Shown piece by piece: positions 48,116 through 59,200 of a stretch of 64,000 nt of DNA. The translations under genes and the position numbers were made by a program. Every line of letters begins with the position of its first letter. Within the stretch, counting starts at the first letter, position 1. Location: NCBI GenBank assembly GCA_022702545.1, contig JAHRBC010000007.1:2728001-2792000 (forward strand), read 5' to 3'. The notes under the pieces were generated by a model, which made no database searches, was not told where the DNA came from, and was given only the letters and a program-made list of their open reading frames with translations. This DNA comes from Phycomyces nitens (Eukaryota > Mucoromycota > Mucoromycetes > Mucorales > Phycomycetaceae).

Positions 48116-51100
48116 ATGTCTTCTACTTCCGATGTCTACAATGAGAAGTGCTTTTGCCCTAGATGCAGTACAAGCAAGAATGGTTACAGTCTTGTCCAGA
48201 AACTGACTGCTCAACGTCATGCAAAGAGAGCAAGATTAGAGCGTCTTGAAAATTGCAAAAGGGGCAAGTTACTTTTGTAAACACTCTATGAATTGTATCA
48301 TAATATATTTTACTAGAAATCTCCTCTCAACGCAATATGATAGATGTTGATTTTGAACGTAAGGATTATTTATTGGCATAGCAATAGAAACTAAATAACT
48401 ACTATATTCTATATCTGGCTACCTTGTTCCATAAAGTCAGGTCCTCAGATGTACTTGGTGATCAGGAGAACTCGCCGTTTTTGGAAGCCGATCCTTTTGC
48501 CGATCATGGCGAAATTGGTGCTGACAATGAGGCTAATGCCGATGCCGATGCTGATGCCAATGCCGATGAGAATGAGATGGACGGTGGTGATGATGACGAC
48601 GAGGGCGATTTGGAAGAGATCGAAGTTGAGGAGTTGGATGGTGAAGGTCAGTGTTAAATAGAGAAAAAGCCTAAAAAATTGGGTGTTAATATTTTCCATT
48701 TTAAAATAGATCCTTTTGCCTCCCCCAAATGCCTGAAAACCCAGTGCACAGGTTCATCGCCATTTCTGTTGTCCTGTTTGCATCCCGTTATGTGGTTGAC
48801 AAGGGCGCCGTTGTCTTGATCGAGTTTGTCAACAAGCTCTTGACAATCTATGATCAAGATTTCCAACTGCCCACAAGCCTGCTTGGTCTGCAGCGCATGA
48901 CAGGATTTTCAGCCATGTCCCAAGGAATAAGGAAATCTGTTGTGTGCCAGGATTGTCACAAGGTGTACGAGGAAGCTGGGTCTGTTCCCCTTCGGTGCGA
49001 TTTCCAGAAGCCAGGAGCACGTTCCTCTTGCGATTCCCAGTTGATGAAGGTGTCATCATCAGGTGCTTTGGTAGCCAGACGCCAATACAACTACCATTCT
49101 GTCAAGCAGGCGTTGAGAGTGTTTTTCCTCCGCCCAGATTTCGAAGCAAGAATCCGCCATTGGAACAAGGAGCTGAAGGTCAAAGACACGATGTGCGATG
49201 TGTACGATGGCGCCATGTGGAAGGAGCTCAAGGACTCGAATGGTGTTTCTTTCATCCAAGACCCACGTTCTCTCATGCTGACATTGAACGTTGACTGGTT
49301 CCAGCCGTTCGATGGGGTGACCTATTCCTGTGGTGCGATCTACTTGGCCGTCAACAATCTTCCTAGGGCTGAGCGATTCAAGGCAGAGAACATCATTCTT
49401 GTTGGACTTATGCCTGGGCCCAAGGAACCAAAATCTGACGAGATCAACCACTATCTCAAGCCGTTGGTGGACGATTTGGAAGAGCTGTACGTTGGTGTGA
49501 AGATGCGAACTGCCGAGTGTTCATCAGGTGTTACCGTCCGTGCTGCGTTGTTTATGGTGGCGTGCGACATTCCAGCTGCCAGAAAGACGAGTGGGTTTAC
49601 TTCCCACAACAGCACCCATGCATGCTTCAAGTGTAGTCGTGGTTTCTCTTGTTTGGACGGAACAAACAGCGTTGACTTTCGTGGCTTCGACTCTACACAG
49701 TGGTCCCTTCGCAGTGGTGTCGAAAATCGGTTGCATGCTGAGGTGTGGAAGAGTGCCAGTACGCCCTCAGAAAGGCATCAGCTGGAAATCGAAAATGGCG
49801 TTCGATGGTCCCAGTTGCATCGCCTTGGATACTTTGACGTTGTTTGCTGCACGATCATTGATCCCATGCACAATCTCTTCTTGGGTACGGCCAAGCGAAT
49901 GGTCGAGAGGTGGATTGACGATGGCCTGATCACAGACCGTGATCTTGCTGCCATGCAAAAGACTGCCGAGTCTATGGTTCTGCCGGCCGATTATGCTGTC
50001 CTCAAAGGCAAGATCGGAAAAGGCTTTTCCTACATGAAAGCAGACGAGTGGAAGTCCTGGGTCCTCGTATACTCTCCAGTCCTGTTGAAATGTGTGCTCC
50101 CTCCTGACAACTTCAACAACTGGATCAGCTTCGTTGATGCCTGCCGCCTTTTGGTCAAGCCAGCAATCTCATTTTCCGAGGCAACCGATGCCCACGATTT
50201 CCTGGAAACGTTCGGTCGAAGATGTCAGTCCCTATATCCTGCGAATCTTCTCACTTGTAACATGCACCTACACCTTCATCTTCATACCATTATTTGTGAT
50301 TTTGGACCAGTGTACGGTTATTGGCTGTTTTCATTTGAGAGATACAATGGATTGTTAAAAAACATCAAGACCAACAGACGAGACGGCTTTGAGTCCACCT
50401 ACATGAAGAACTTTATTAATGATGCATACAAGGGCAATTATGTATCTTCTGTTCTTCAATGTCCCAGTCAAACCCCCTTCCGCCCCTTTATGTCCAAGCT
50501 TACCTCCTCCTCCTATGCCCCATCCTATGCCCCATCCCATGCCTCCTCCCATGCCTCCTCCTATGCCCCCTCCTATGCCATGTCTCAAGGCCCTTTCCGG
50601 TTGAGAGCATTTATGCAATCCTCTATGAATCCACTCTCTATCAAAGGCAACGAACCTCTCCCTCCTTCTGCGTTGCCACTCTCTATGAAACCGTATGAAT
50701 CAATGAACGACCTTGAATATCCCTATCTCTTGGAACACTATAAGCTCATATATGCAAAGCCAGATTTAGTGGATTACCGACATGCCTCATCTTCGCCGTA
50801 TTTTGTTGACAACGAAATATGCAAGATCGCGTCTATCGATCTCCTTGGCCAGTCATACAAAGGCAAGAAGGGTACTGTCGGTCATGGTTCTTATGTTGAA
50901 GCTCTGTTCTCTGGAAATGACGACGAAAATCCGACTGCATACACAGGTGAGATTCAATATATGTTTGTCCATTCCCAGTCTATGCCCCCTATGTCTCATG
51001 GCCGACTAAATCGTCATCACAATAAGCAACATGTTTTCGCGTACGTTCGCTGGTTTGTCTTTGATTCCGAGCGTACAAGAGAACATGAAAGTGTTGACAT

Positions 51101-51248
51101 TTGTAGGCCACAATTTTCTCCAGCCAACTACCACAGTATTGTGCCTGTACATCGCATTCTGTTAGAAGTAGCACTGGCTGAACATATGACCCAAAATAAT
51201 GTAAAGAAGATGCTGGTTATCCCTTTACCTAAAAAAATATATGCTTAA
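48116..51248 (+). CDS. Tnp2-family transposase of T6, intact 839-residue core
   Basis: Exons 48116-48263 (148 nt, followed by a GC donor), 48317-48358, 48437-48646 and 48712-51248. Exon 1 encodes CFCPRCSTS...QRHAKRARLE; exon 3 is a strongly acidic Asp/Glu/Ala run. Compared with its relatives, exon 4 lacks one base just before ATG 48729, so the N-terminal exons are out of frame with the core unless translation starts at 48729 or splicing differs. The core is uninterrupted: LTLNVDWFQPFDG, LVGLMPGPKEPK, CDIPAARKTSGFTSH...CFKC, DPMHNLFLGTAKRM, YGYWLFSFERYNG, a SYAPS/SHASS repeat (near residue 590), and a C-terminal domain ending IPLPKKIYA. It is the most plausible active transposase here. Confidence 0.88.
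50505..50590 (+). repeat. 15 bp coding tandem repeat in the T6 transposase linker
   Basis: Variants of TCCTATGCCCCATCC encode repeated SYAPS/SHASS units between the catalytic and C-terminal parts. T1 has PT repeats and T3 has AP repeats at the same place, so this linker tolerates repeat expansion. Confidence 0.85.
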
Positions 51249-51394
51249 GTTTTAATAAAATATGTCTTTACTCATTTTTAAACAAGATTGCATACCAGAA
51301 TAAAATAAACAAGTATAGGATTTGAATGAGTCTTTAGGATTGAGTGCATGAGAGGAGCAAAGATGAGGTTTTTTTTATTTTTTTTAAATTTTTT

Positions 51395-52604
51395 TAATTT
51401 CTAACGGCCCATTCAGGCGGGGGAGGGACCATTCCCTCCGGGACTGCTACTTCGTCAACACGGCCAAACTTTCGACAAAGCATCTGACGATGTCTTGTTC
51501 CCAAGCCGGCAAGCACGTAGTCATCGACGAGTTCAAGGAAATGATTGAACTAAAATATTCATTAGTATTCTATAAAAATAATAAACAATATTCTTTGCAA
51601 ATTTATTTACCTCGTCGCTTCGCCAGCTTGGGCGCGCAGTGAGGATGCAACGCCCAAATGAAGCATCGCTCCCCTCATCGTCAGACTCACCCTCAGACAT
51701 TGCTGCCTTTTGGATGAGGTTGCTGCAGTCCCGGTCCATTTCTTGGTCAATCGCCGCCTTGTTATTGGAGTATGCCTCCCGGCGGCGAGTGAGATGCTGA
51801 TGAAATATATGATTGTCAATTGAGTTAATAGGAATCCTTTTCATAATAAAAATAATAACTCACGTCCGCCTGACGGCCATTTCTTCTTGAGCGAGCATTC
51901 GCTTCTGCTCGCTTCTCAAAAGACTTCTTCTCCTGAGTCCGCCTTCCATTGAAGTTTGTGTATATATACCGGCGGAGGTCAGGGTACCTCAACCCAGACT
52001 CGAGAAACCTTGGCTGGAGATAGGCCATTATCTCGAGTACCAACTCTTTGTTGGGACTCTCGTTAAAGGCCACGTCCGTTCTCCAGCTAGGCTTTCGGTT
52101 GTTAGCCTCAACCAAGTCTGGGTTGTTGGACCTGAAGTTTTGGGTCTTCAGGTAGCGTCTGATGAAGCCCTAATATATTTTTAGAAGGTATTAGACTAGC
52201 AATATATTTCAATAGTATATACTCACATACGCGCGGTTGGTTTCCTGCATTTGAGGAGCTTCAAACGCAGCAAGTGCAACCACAGTGGGGGAGAGAGGAG
52301 CAGCAGCAACGGGGGCAGCAACAATGAGGGCAGCAACAATGGGGGCAGCAGCAACGGAAGCAGCAGCAACGGGGGCAGAAGAAGTTGCCCCAGGGACATT
52401 TCCAAAACCATCCAAGATGGCAATGGTACTGGCACCATCTTGGATGATAACACCAAGCCTGGTGTCCATAGTGGCTAGCCTGGTGCCAACAGAACACACC
52501 TCTCCAGTCACATTGGACAAACCAGCCTCCACACTGGTCAATCTGTCCATCAACTCCCTGAACTTGTCAGTTGTTCGAGGAGCAATTGCACGTCTGTTTG
52601 CCAT
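51395..52604 (-). CDS. Companion protein of T6, intact
   Basis: Exons 52604-52227, 52169-51864 (306 nt), 51796-51611 (186 nt) and 51549-51395, about 340 residues without a stop. Exon 1: MANRRAIAPRTTDKFRELMD, a helical segment (LTSVEAGLSNVTGEV), TMDTRLGVIIQDGASTIAIL and a long Ala/Val/Pro run. Exon 2: KPSWRTDVAFNESPNKELVL with a basic end. Exon 3: RRREAYSNNKAAIDQEMDRD, AAMSEGESDDEGSD and RPSWRSDE. Exon 4: FNHFLELVDDYVLAGLG, ending PEWAVRN. It converges on the transposase with 146 bases between stops. Preservation of both genes of T6 fits joint selection for transposition; function unknown. Confidence 0.82.
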
Positions 52605-53768
52605 AATCTACAAAATATCAAATAATAATTTTCAATTGTTAATTGTCTTTATTTCATGGGATCTCATATAAAATATGTAATGTCTTATACATACAATTGA
52701 TATTTGTTTTATTGAAAGGTTTTGGGAAGCAGAAGGGTGTGTTGTGTGTGAACAGGCCTTTGAGAATATAAAATACAGAGTATTTATAAAAAAAGAGTTT
52801 GATGAGCGGATCCAAACACTTCTTGTACACACTAATGAATGGCTCCATTTGTTTTTAGATTCTATCCATTACACCTATTCTGTCTCTGTTTCAAATTATA
52901 TATCCTTGTATTCTTTTCTTTTTGCTCTTTTTCCTTTCCCTCGTTTCCTATATCCGGGCCCATTTTTTCTTTCTTTTTTACACCTCTTTACACTAAAAAA
53001 TCGGCGGCTTCTTTATAAACATGCGCTCATTCCAATACATCCTGCCTGCATTGCTCATCCAAACAATCTGTGGTCAGTTGAATGTGCCTTTAGCATCTCG
53101 CAAATTATCCTGACTCTCTTTTTTTTTATTTTATAGACCTCCTCAACTCACACAGCTTTATTATATGGTTCAATCATCAATATTGGGCTAAAAAAATCTT
53201 TTTGTGTCAAACGATTTTCTATTCTAACGTTGCTTATTTTATTGTAGACCACACCACCAATCACCCCATCTACCTCTTCCTTCATGTACGATTGTAATCA
53301 TAATGGTAATATCTTTTTTTGGTCTTTATATTTTTTATAATATTATTCTGATCCTCTCTTTTTATCTTATAGCCTTCCGCCACTCACACAGTCTATTATA
53401 TTGGTATCGTCATCAGTGTCATGGTAAAAAAGAACCTTTTCGTGTCAAACTTTTTTTTCTCTAACGTTGTTTATTCTACTTGGGTCACCCCCATCACACC
53501 CTGTCCGTCTCTTCCATCATCTACAACTGGTTATCATAATGGTAATGCCATTTCTTGGTCTATACTTTTCTATAATAGAGAGGTTTGGGGATTTTATTTT
53601 CACTTTCACATTGTACGTCATTATGACGTACCATTTTTTTATTTTCACTTTATTTTCGCTTTGTCTTCACATTTCCTTTTTTGAAAAACGAGTTTTAAAT
53701 TCTATCAGTCAAACTTCAATCCATAATACCTTTCTTTATTCTATTAAAAACACTTTACTTTATTAAAC

Positions 53769-55074
53769 ATGGAATCCACTCGTTATCTGGCAGCAGTTGC
53801 AATTCTCTACGATGACATAAGCAATGCAATCATAGAGCAAGACGAGGCTGAAGACGAACTGTTCATTCGTTTGAACCGTGATTCCAGAGCTTATGCATTG
53901 CATACCCGACAGACGCCTTTGGAGATCTCCTCATTGGACAATGACACTTGCAAGTCATTGTTCAGATTTACTTACACTGAGATTCAGCTGATAGCAAGAG
54001 TGTTGGGCTTCCCTGAGCAGGTTTCTTTCCGCAATGGAACAAGCCAAAACTTCTCATTGCACAGAGATCTATCACTTTCTATCATGCTTAGAAGGTTGTC
54101 ATATCCTTCGCGGCTGATGGACTTGGCTTTATTGTTTAAGATGAACAAGACAACCATTAGTGTTGTCTTCAATTCTATGATTGGATTGCTGTATAGCCGG
54201 TACCATGAAGGGATCAGATTCAACAAAAGGCATCTGCATCCCTTCAACCTTGCGAGATTTTCTGATGCCACAGAAAGAAAAGGTAAGTAATTGATTTTGC
54301 AAAAGACACTTGATAATGGTGCCATCTCTAATTATGTATCTTTTATCAAGGATCTTGCTACAAAGGGGTCATTGGATTCATCGACGGTACGCTGAATGGC
54401 ATAGCACGTCCAGTCAGGCACCAGGAGCGTGTCTACAATGGCCATGTTGTATGTATCCTAAATAACTATATAAAACTTCAGGACTTTAATTGTTAAATTC
54501 TGTGATTATTTAGCGATACCATGGTCTAAAATATCAAGGTATCGTAACGCCAGATGGCATAACAGCCAGCCTGAGTGGACCTTTTGCAGGATCTGTCCAC
54601 GACCAGAGTATGCTGGTGGACAGCGGCATGATTGGTGAACTCTGGGAAAGCTTGGACAAGAGAGGTGATGGTGGAGAACTGTATGCCATTTATGGCGATC
54701 CTGCATACAGTTCTTCCGACATTCTCATCAAGCCTTTCCGGAATAGTAAGTTTGTAATGAATTATTATATAGTAAATGTATTAATCTTTTCCATTACAGG
54801 CCAGACAATGCCTAGGGTTGAGAAAGACATCAACAACACGATGTCTACTCTCAGGATTGTGGTTGAATGGGAGTTTGGCCATGTTGCTAATTTGTTTGCC
54901 TTTGTCCGGTATAGACCAGGGCAAAAGGCATTGCTGAGCAAGTGTGCTCATTTTTATTTGGTTGCTACACTGATGAAAAACATACACATTTGTGTTAATG
55001 GTGGGCAAACATCAAAACACTTTGATATTAGCCCACCATCACTTCAAGAGTATATTTCTGAGATAACGCCATAA
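53769..55074 (+). CDS. PIF/Harbinger transposase (DDE_Tnp_4 type)
   Basis: Exons 53769-54282, 54351-54448, 54514-54745 and 54800-55074. The N-terminal part has SLHRDLSLSIMLRRLSYPSR and a helix-turn-helix-like MNKTTISVVFNSMI. Catalytic motifs follow: GFIDGT (first Asp, exon 2), YGDPAYSSSDILIKPFRN (second Asp, exon 3) and VVEWEFGHVANLF (Glu, exon 4). The phases of exons 1-3 fit. Across the last junction the frame is off by one base: RPDN is followed by TAG unless one base near 54814 is dropped. So there is either a one-base insertion or an unusual splice site. The rest of exon 4 is open to the end at 55074. Confidence 0.8.
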
Positions 55075-55246
55075 TAAAAATAATACCTTTAAACATACTG
55101 TATACTTATAACATATATTTATTTATTGTTTTTGTGTCTAATACTAGGGAGACAAAAAAAGGGACTAGGAGAGAGAAAAAAAAGGGGACTAGGGGAGACA
55201 AAAAAAAAAGGACTAGGGGAGAGGGTGTTGACTGTTACAAAGGCAT

Positions 55247-56247
55247 TTATGGCAACTGTCTATTTGCCTTCTCTAAAAAAGCATTTAGGTTACCGATCAT
55301 TCCACAAAGATCGGTATGCAGCAGGAGAGACTGCTGCTGCATGATGTTTTGTGTCTCCAGGACTGCCAGAAGACGCTGGTTTGTCTTCTTCTGTTCTTCC
55401 AACAGCCCATCTTGCTTCTCTGCATATTTTGCAATGGTTGCAGAGGCACACTCTATTATATTGATGGCCCTTGCCTCATGGGCCATCTTCTCACCAGTGG
55501 TCTTCATTATGACCTCCAAGTCATGCTTCTTACTTGACATATATGAACCTGGGTTCATACGGGCTCGCTTTGACTGTGGCTCACCCAACATCTCGTCCTC
55601 ATCGTCATCACTGGTTCTGTCAAAAACTATATCCGGGCCACCTGCCAACATCTGATTGACGTTTATTTCGTCGGCAATTGATGTGGTTCTTCTTTCCATC
55701 CCACATTGAGAGTTAGAGACCAAGTAGGCCTGCTCAACTCGTTTTTTGGCAGCTGCCTTAGCGAGATTCTCGTCAGCCATGGCTCTGGACTCCTCACTTC
55801 TTTCCATCTTTGTATATAAAAATGTTATGATATGTGTAAGTGATAGCCTGAATGTGGATAATCAAAATTTATTATTATAAAAATAGAGTTTCTTACCAAA
55901 GAGATGAGTGAACACACAAGATGTTCAAGTCTTGTCTCGGAGTCATTGCTTCCTGTCCCATAGGTAAGATCGTGGACGATCTTCTCTTTCATTGCCTTGG
56001 TAAGACTATCGATCTTCCTGTCGATGGCTGTCTTTCCAAGCTTCTTGCACTCTTGGTCTGTTTGATTGACTGCATTATATACATTTTCCCATGCAGCTGC
56101 CTTTTCACCTCTTTTCAAATCAAAAGGGTGGAACTCGATTGTTGCTTCAATAGCAGCAATTTCGCGGTTGGCGGTCCACTTGCCGTAAGCTCTACCATTT
56201 CCATTGCTAGAAAAAGAGGAAGAGGTGTTTGCAAATTCGTTGGACAT
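55247..56247 (-). CDS. Myb/SANT-like second protein of the Harbinger element
   Basis: Exons 56247-55897 and 55807-55247, 303 residues. The first exon has GKWTANREIAAIEATIEFHP, AAWENVYNAVNQTDQECKK and IDRKIDSLTKAMKEK, a tryptophan-spaced trihelix like the Myb-like partner proteins of PIF/Harbinger transposases. The second exon has a basic QSKRARMNPG segment and a long helical Gln/Glu-rich end (DGLLEEQKKTNQRLLAVLE). It converges on the transposase. By analogy with characterised Harbinger elements it likely binds the element ends and helps bring in the transposase; that role is inference here. The frame is intact. Confidence 0.8.
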
Positions 56248-59200
56248 TTTGTTTTATGGGTTTTGGGAGTATTTGAGTATATATGAGAATATAAAAGCAT
56301 GTCTAATTTCTTAAACTCTTCTTCTTTTATAGTAGTTAGAATATCATGACATCTTCTAAGTATCATAACTCATTTTATATATCCTCGGCATAGTATATGC
56401 TCCCTTTGTTCTTCTCAGACTACATATATCCTCCAAAGGAGTACAGTTCACTTTGGAGGATTTCTTTCAACCCTTGCACAAGGCATACCCTTGTGCATTG
56501 TATTTCATCATTGATACTGCTTAGAAGAGTTTTACAATAAATTGGTATATGCCTCTCTAGTGCCAAAGACTTTAGTTAAAGCAGTAATAGAATCTTTATT
56601 CTTATCTACCTTTATTTATTGATCAAGCCCTTATTATCTTGTTTTATTCATCTATCCCACTGTCGCCAACTTGTAACCACTCTTAGCAATACTTATACAT
56701 ATACTTCTTGATATATTTATCTTTTATATATGCATTTTACTATATTTTTTTACTTTTAGATATACCTGAGCACTATCACAGTGTCCTACCCCTTCTATTG
56801 TATACGTTTTGCCTTTTGAACTTGTTGGAAACTATCATTTATCAATTGTATCTGTCAAAATTACCACGGCAAAAACTAATTCGTCAGATTTATCCTTTTC
56901 TGTAATATTATTGGATGTTTCGGCTAAATACCAAAGGGAAAATAAGAGAATTATTTTCTCATTTTGTACTTTTAACGCGAGTTATTTTCCCTTTTTTGTG
57001 CTACCTCGGAGCTTAAACCATCGAAAAATAGCCTTTTATGGGAATGCGAAAGTGAAAATAAAATCCCCAAACCTCTCTAATATTATTGTTATTCTCTCTT
57101 TTTATTTTATAGACATATTCCGTTCACACGCCTATTATATGGTATGGTCATCAGTGGCATAGTAAAAAATCGTGTCAAATAATTTTCCCCTTTAACGTTT
57201 CTTATTCTACTATAGACCACCACCATCAATCACCCCATCTGGCTCCCCCATCATCCTCAACTGTTATCATAACGGTAATGCTGTCTCTTAGTCTTTTTAC
57301 TTTCCATAACACTATTCTGATTCTCTCTTTTTATATTATAGATCTCCTCTACTCAAACGGTCTATTATATGGTATCGTCATTGGTGGCTTGGTAAAAAAT
57401 ATTTTCGTGTCAAACTATTTTATCCTCTAACGTTTCTTATTCTACTATAGACCGCCGCCATCAATCACCCCATCTGGCTTCCCCATCATCCTCAACTGTT
57501 ATCATAACGGTAATGCTGTCTCTTAGTCTTTATACTTTCCATAACACTATTCTGATTCTCTCTTTTTATCTTATAGACCTCCTCTAGTCAAACGGTCTAT
57601 TATATGGTATCGTCATTGGTGGCTTGGTAAAAACTCTTCGTGTCAAACTATTTTCTCCTTTAACGTTTCTTATTCTACTATAGACCGCCGCCATCACTGT
57701 CCACCCCATCTGGCCCCTTCATCATCTACGACTGGTTATCATAATGGTAATGCCTTTTCTTGGTCTTTATCTCTTTCCATAATATTATTCTGGCTATTTA
57801 CTAATATTGTTCTATACTCTTAATAAGAATCTATTGTTGGTCATCACGTAACATCCCTCTACTTAATTGTCAACTCTGTTTCTGGTATGTAAATCGATTA
57901 TTCTATTACCCAATTCACCCATACTAATTTACTTTACCCCATCTCTAGTCAATCTAATCATACAAGATGCCATGCCATGCCGCACAACTCAGCCCCACTT
58001 TGTCCGTTCTTATCCATCCCTTACAATGTAAGTATAAAATACCTCGCATCTTGAACAACACCCGCACTCTTGAATATATGTCACTAATATAACTTTTATT
58101 GTATTAGAATACTGCTGCAACCACCCAAATCGCGGTCGGTCCCTATTTTTAGGTATTGTTCAGTAGTGAAGCACCCGATCCAAGTAGTATCAAGTAGGCC
58201 GGTAGAAGCGGCAAGGATAAACAGTAATAGTATTAGAGCTTGTGTACAGAGCCATTCTATTCTTTCCAATAAACACAAATATAAACCATAAACCTAATAA
58301 GTACGGGGTATAAAACAATGGGGGGGGGGATCATTCTATGCTTGATTGCACAGTAATAGTATTCGATGATTGGTTAATTGCTTAAGGATATCCTTGATAC
58401 CATGGAGAAAGCCAGCTTCTCCCCAACTTTATTTGCTGTGTGTAATCGTCTTTTCAATTTATAAACACATAATCTATTACACTAAAAACATAGTTTTAAG
58501 CACAAAAATCTGGTAAACACCAAAAATCTATATGCAGAAAAAGCTAACGAACCCTACTCTCCCAAAAGTTTTCAACTTTGCACCTGTATGAGATTCGACT
58601 TTGAGCCCAGGAGAAACCTTGCTTACTCCCATACTCGTAGTATTCTGTTCTCCCCTGAAAACCTAAACTTTTCCCCTATTTATTTCTGGTTATATACATG
58701 GTTTTACCCCACAGTTTTTGCAGTGTTCTCTTCTGTTGACTCTCAACATTGACTGGTTTCAGCCCTTCGATGGTGTCACCCACTCCTCTGGTGCCATATA
58801 TTTGGCAATCAACAACTTGCCCAGAGATGAAAGGTTCAAGCCAGAGAACATCGTCTTGGTTGGGCTAATGCCTGGACCAAAGGAGCCCAAGTCGTATGAG
58901 ATCAACAGCTATCTCAAGCCTTTGGTAGATGACCTTGAGCAGTTGTACGTTGGAATGACAATTCCAACCTTTGAGTATCGATCTGGAGCAACCGTCCGTG
59001 CTGCACTCCTAATGGTGGTATGTGATATCCCAGCAGCCAGGAAAATAAGCGGATTCACATCACACAATAGCACCAACGCCTGCTATAAATGCAGTCATCA
59101 ATTCAGTCGTCTTGCTGGGACAAGCAGTGTGGACTTTTGTGGTTTCAACTATCTGGAGTGGTCTATTCATCATGGTGTCGAAAACAGGGTGCATGCTGAG

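Larger units (their letters stand above)
53577..57078. mobile_element. PIF/Harbinger transposon, 3.5 kb, nested in T6
   Basis: The left end reads AGAGAGGTTTGGGGATTTTA at 53577. The right end at 57078, read inward, is identical for about 30 bases. AAT flanks both (53574-53576 and 57079-57081). The uninterrupted target is known from the sister repeats (CCATAATATTATTC near 57778), which confirms the boundaries. It carries a transposase (plus) and a convergent Myb-like protein gene (minus), the usual two genes of this superfamily. Stretch 56290-57040 has no gene. Confidence 0.93.
53021..57750 (+). repeat. Expanded array of short exon-like units upstream of the T6 companion, split by Harbinger
   Basis: From 53021 (ATG, MRSFQYILPALLIQTICG, signal-peptide-like) onward, two kinds of short segments alternate: one of about 50 nt (CTCAAACGGTCTATTATATG) and one of about 59 nt (ATCAATCACCCCATCTGG). 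Nearly every segment is preceded by TATAG or TGTAG and followed by GTAA. The combined unit is about 235 bp; at least five units are present, two or more left of the Harbinger element and three on the right (57100-57750). T1 and T3 have single, non-amplified related segments. The reading frame does not stay open through all units, so the array may be noncoding or decayed. Confidence 0.6.
47874..58725. mobile_element. T6: CACTG transposon (about 7.3 kb net) nested in T5, carrying a Harbinger element
   Basis: The left end reads CACTGGGAAAACGGTGGG at 47874. The right end at 58725, read inward, is CACTGCAAAAACTGTGGGG. TTC flanks both (47871-47873 and 58726-58728). It contains the best-preserved T transposase core (48729-51248), an intact companion (52604-51395), an expanded array of exon-like repeats and the Harbinger element (53577-57078). 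It is longer than the other copies largely because of the array. Stretch 57850-58700 holds no clear gene. Confidence 0.93.

Noticed and set aside
55126..55655. Open frames through AAAAAAGGGACTAGG repeats downstream of the Harbinger transposase
   Set aside because: A low-complexity purine repeat and the antisense of the Myb-like gene; no independent support.
58316..58330. Run of G near the right end of T6
   Set aside because: A single homopolymer; possibly an assembly or polymerase artefact, no structural context.
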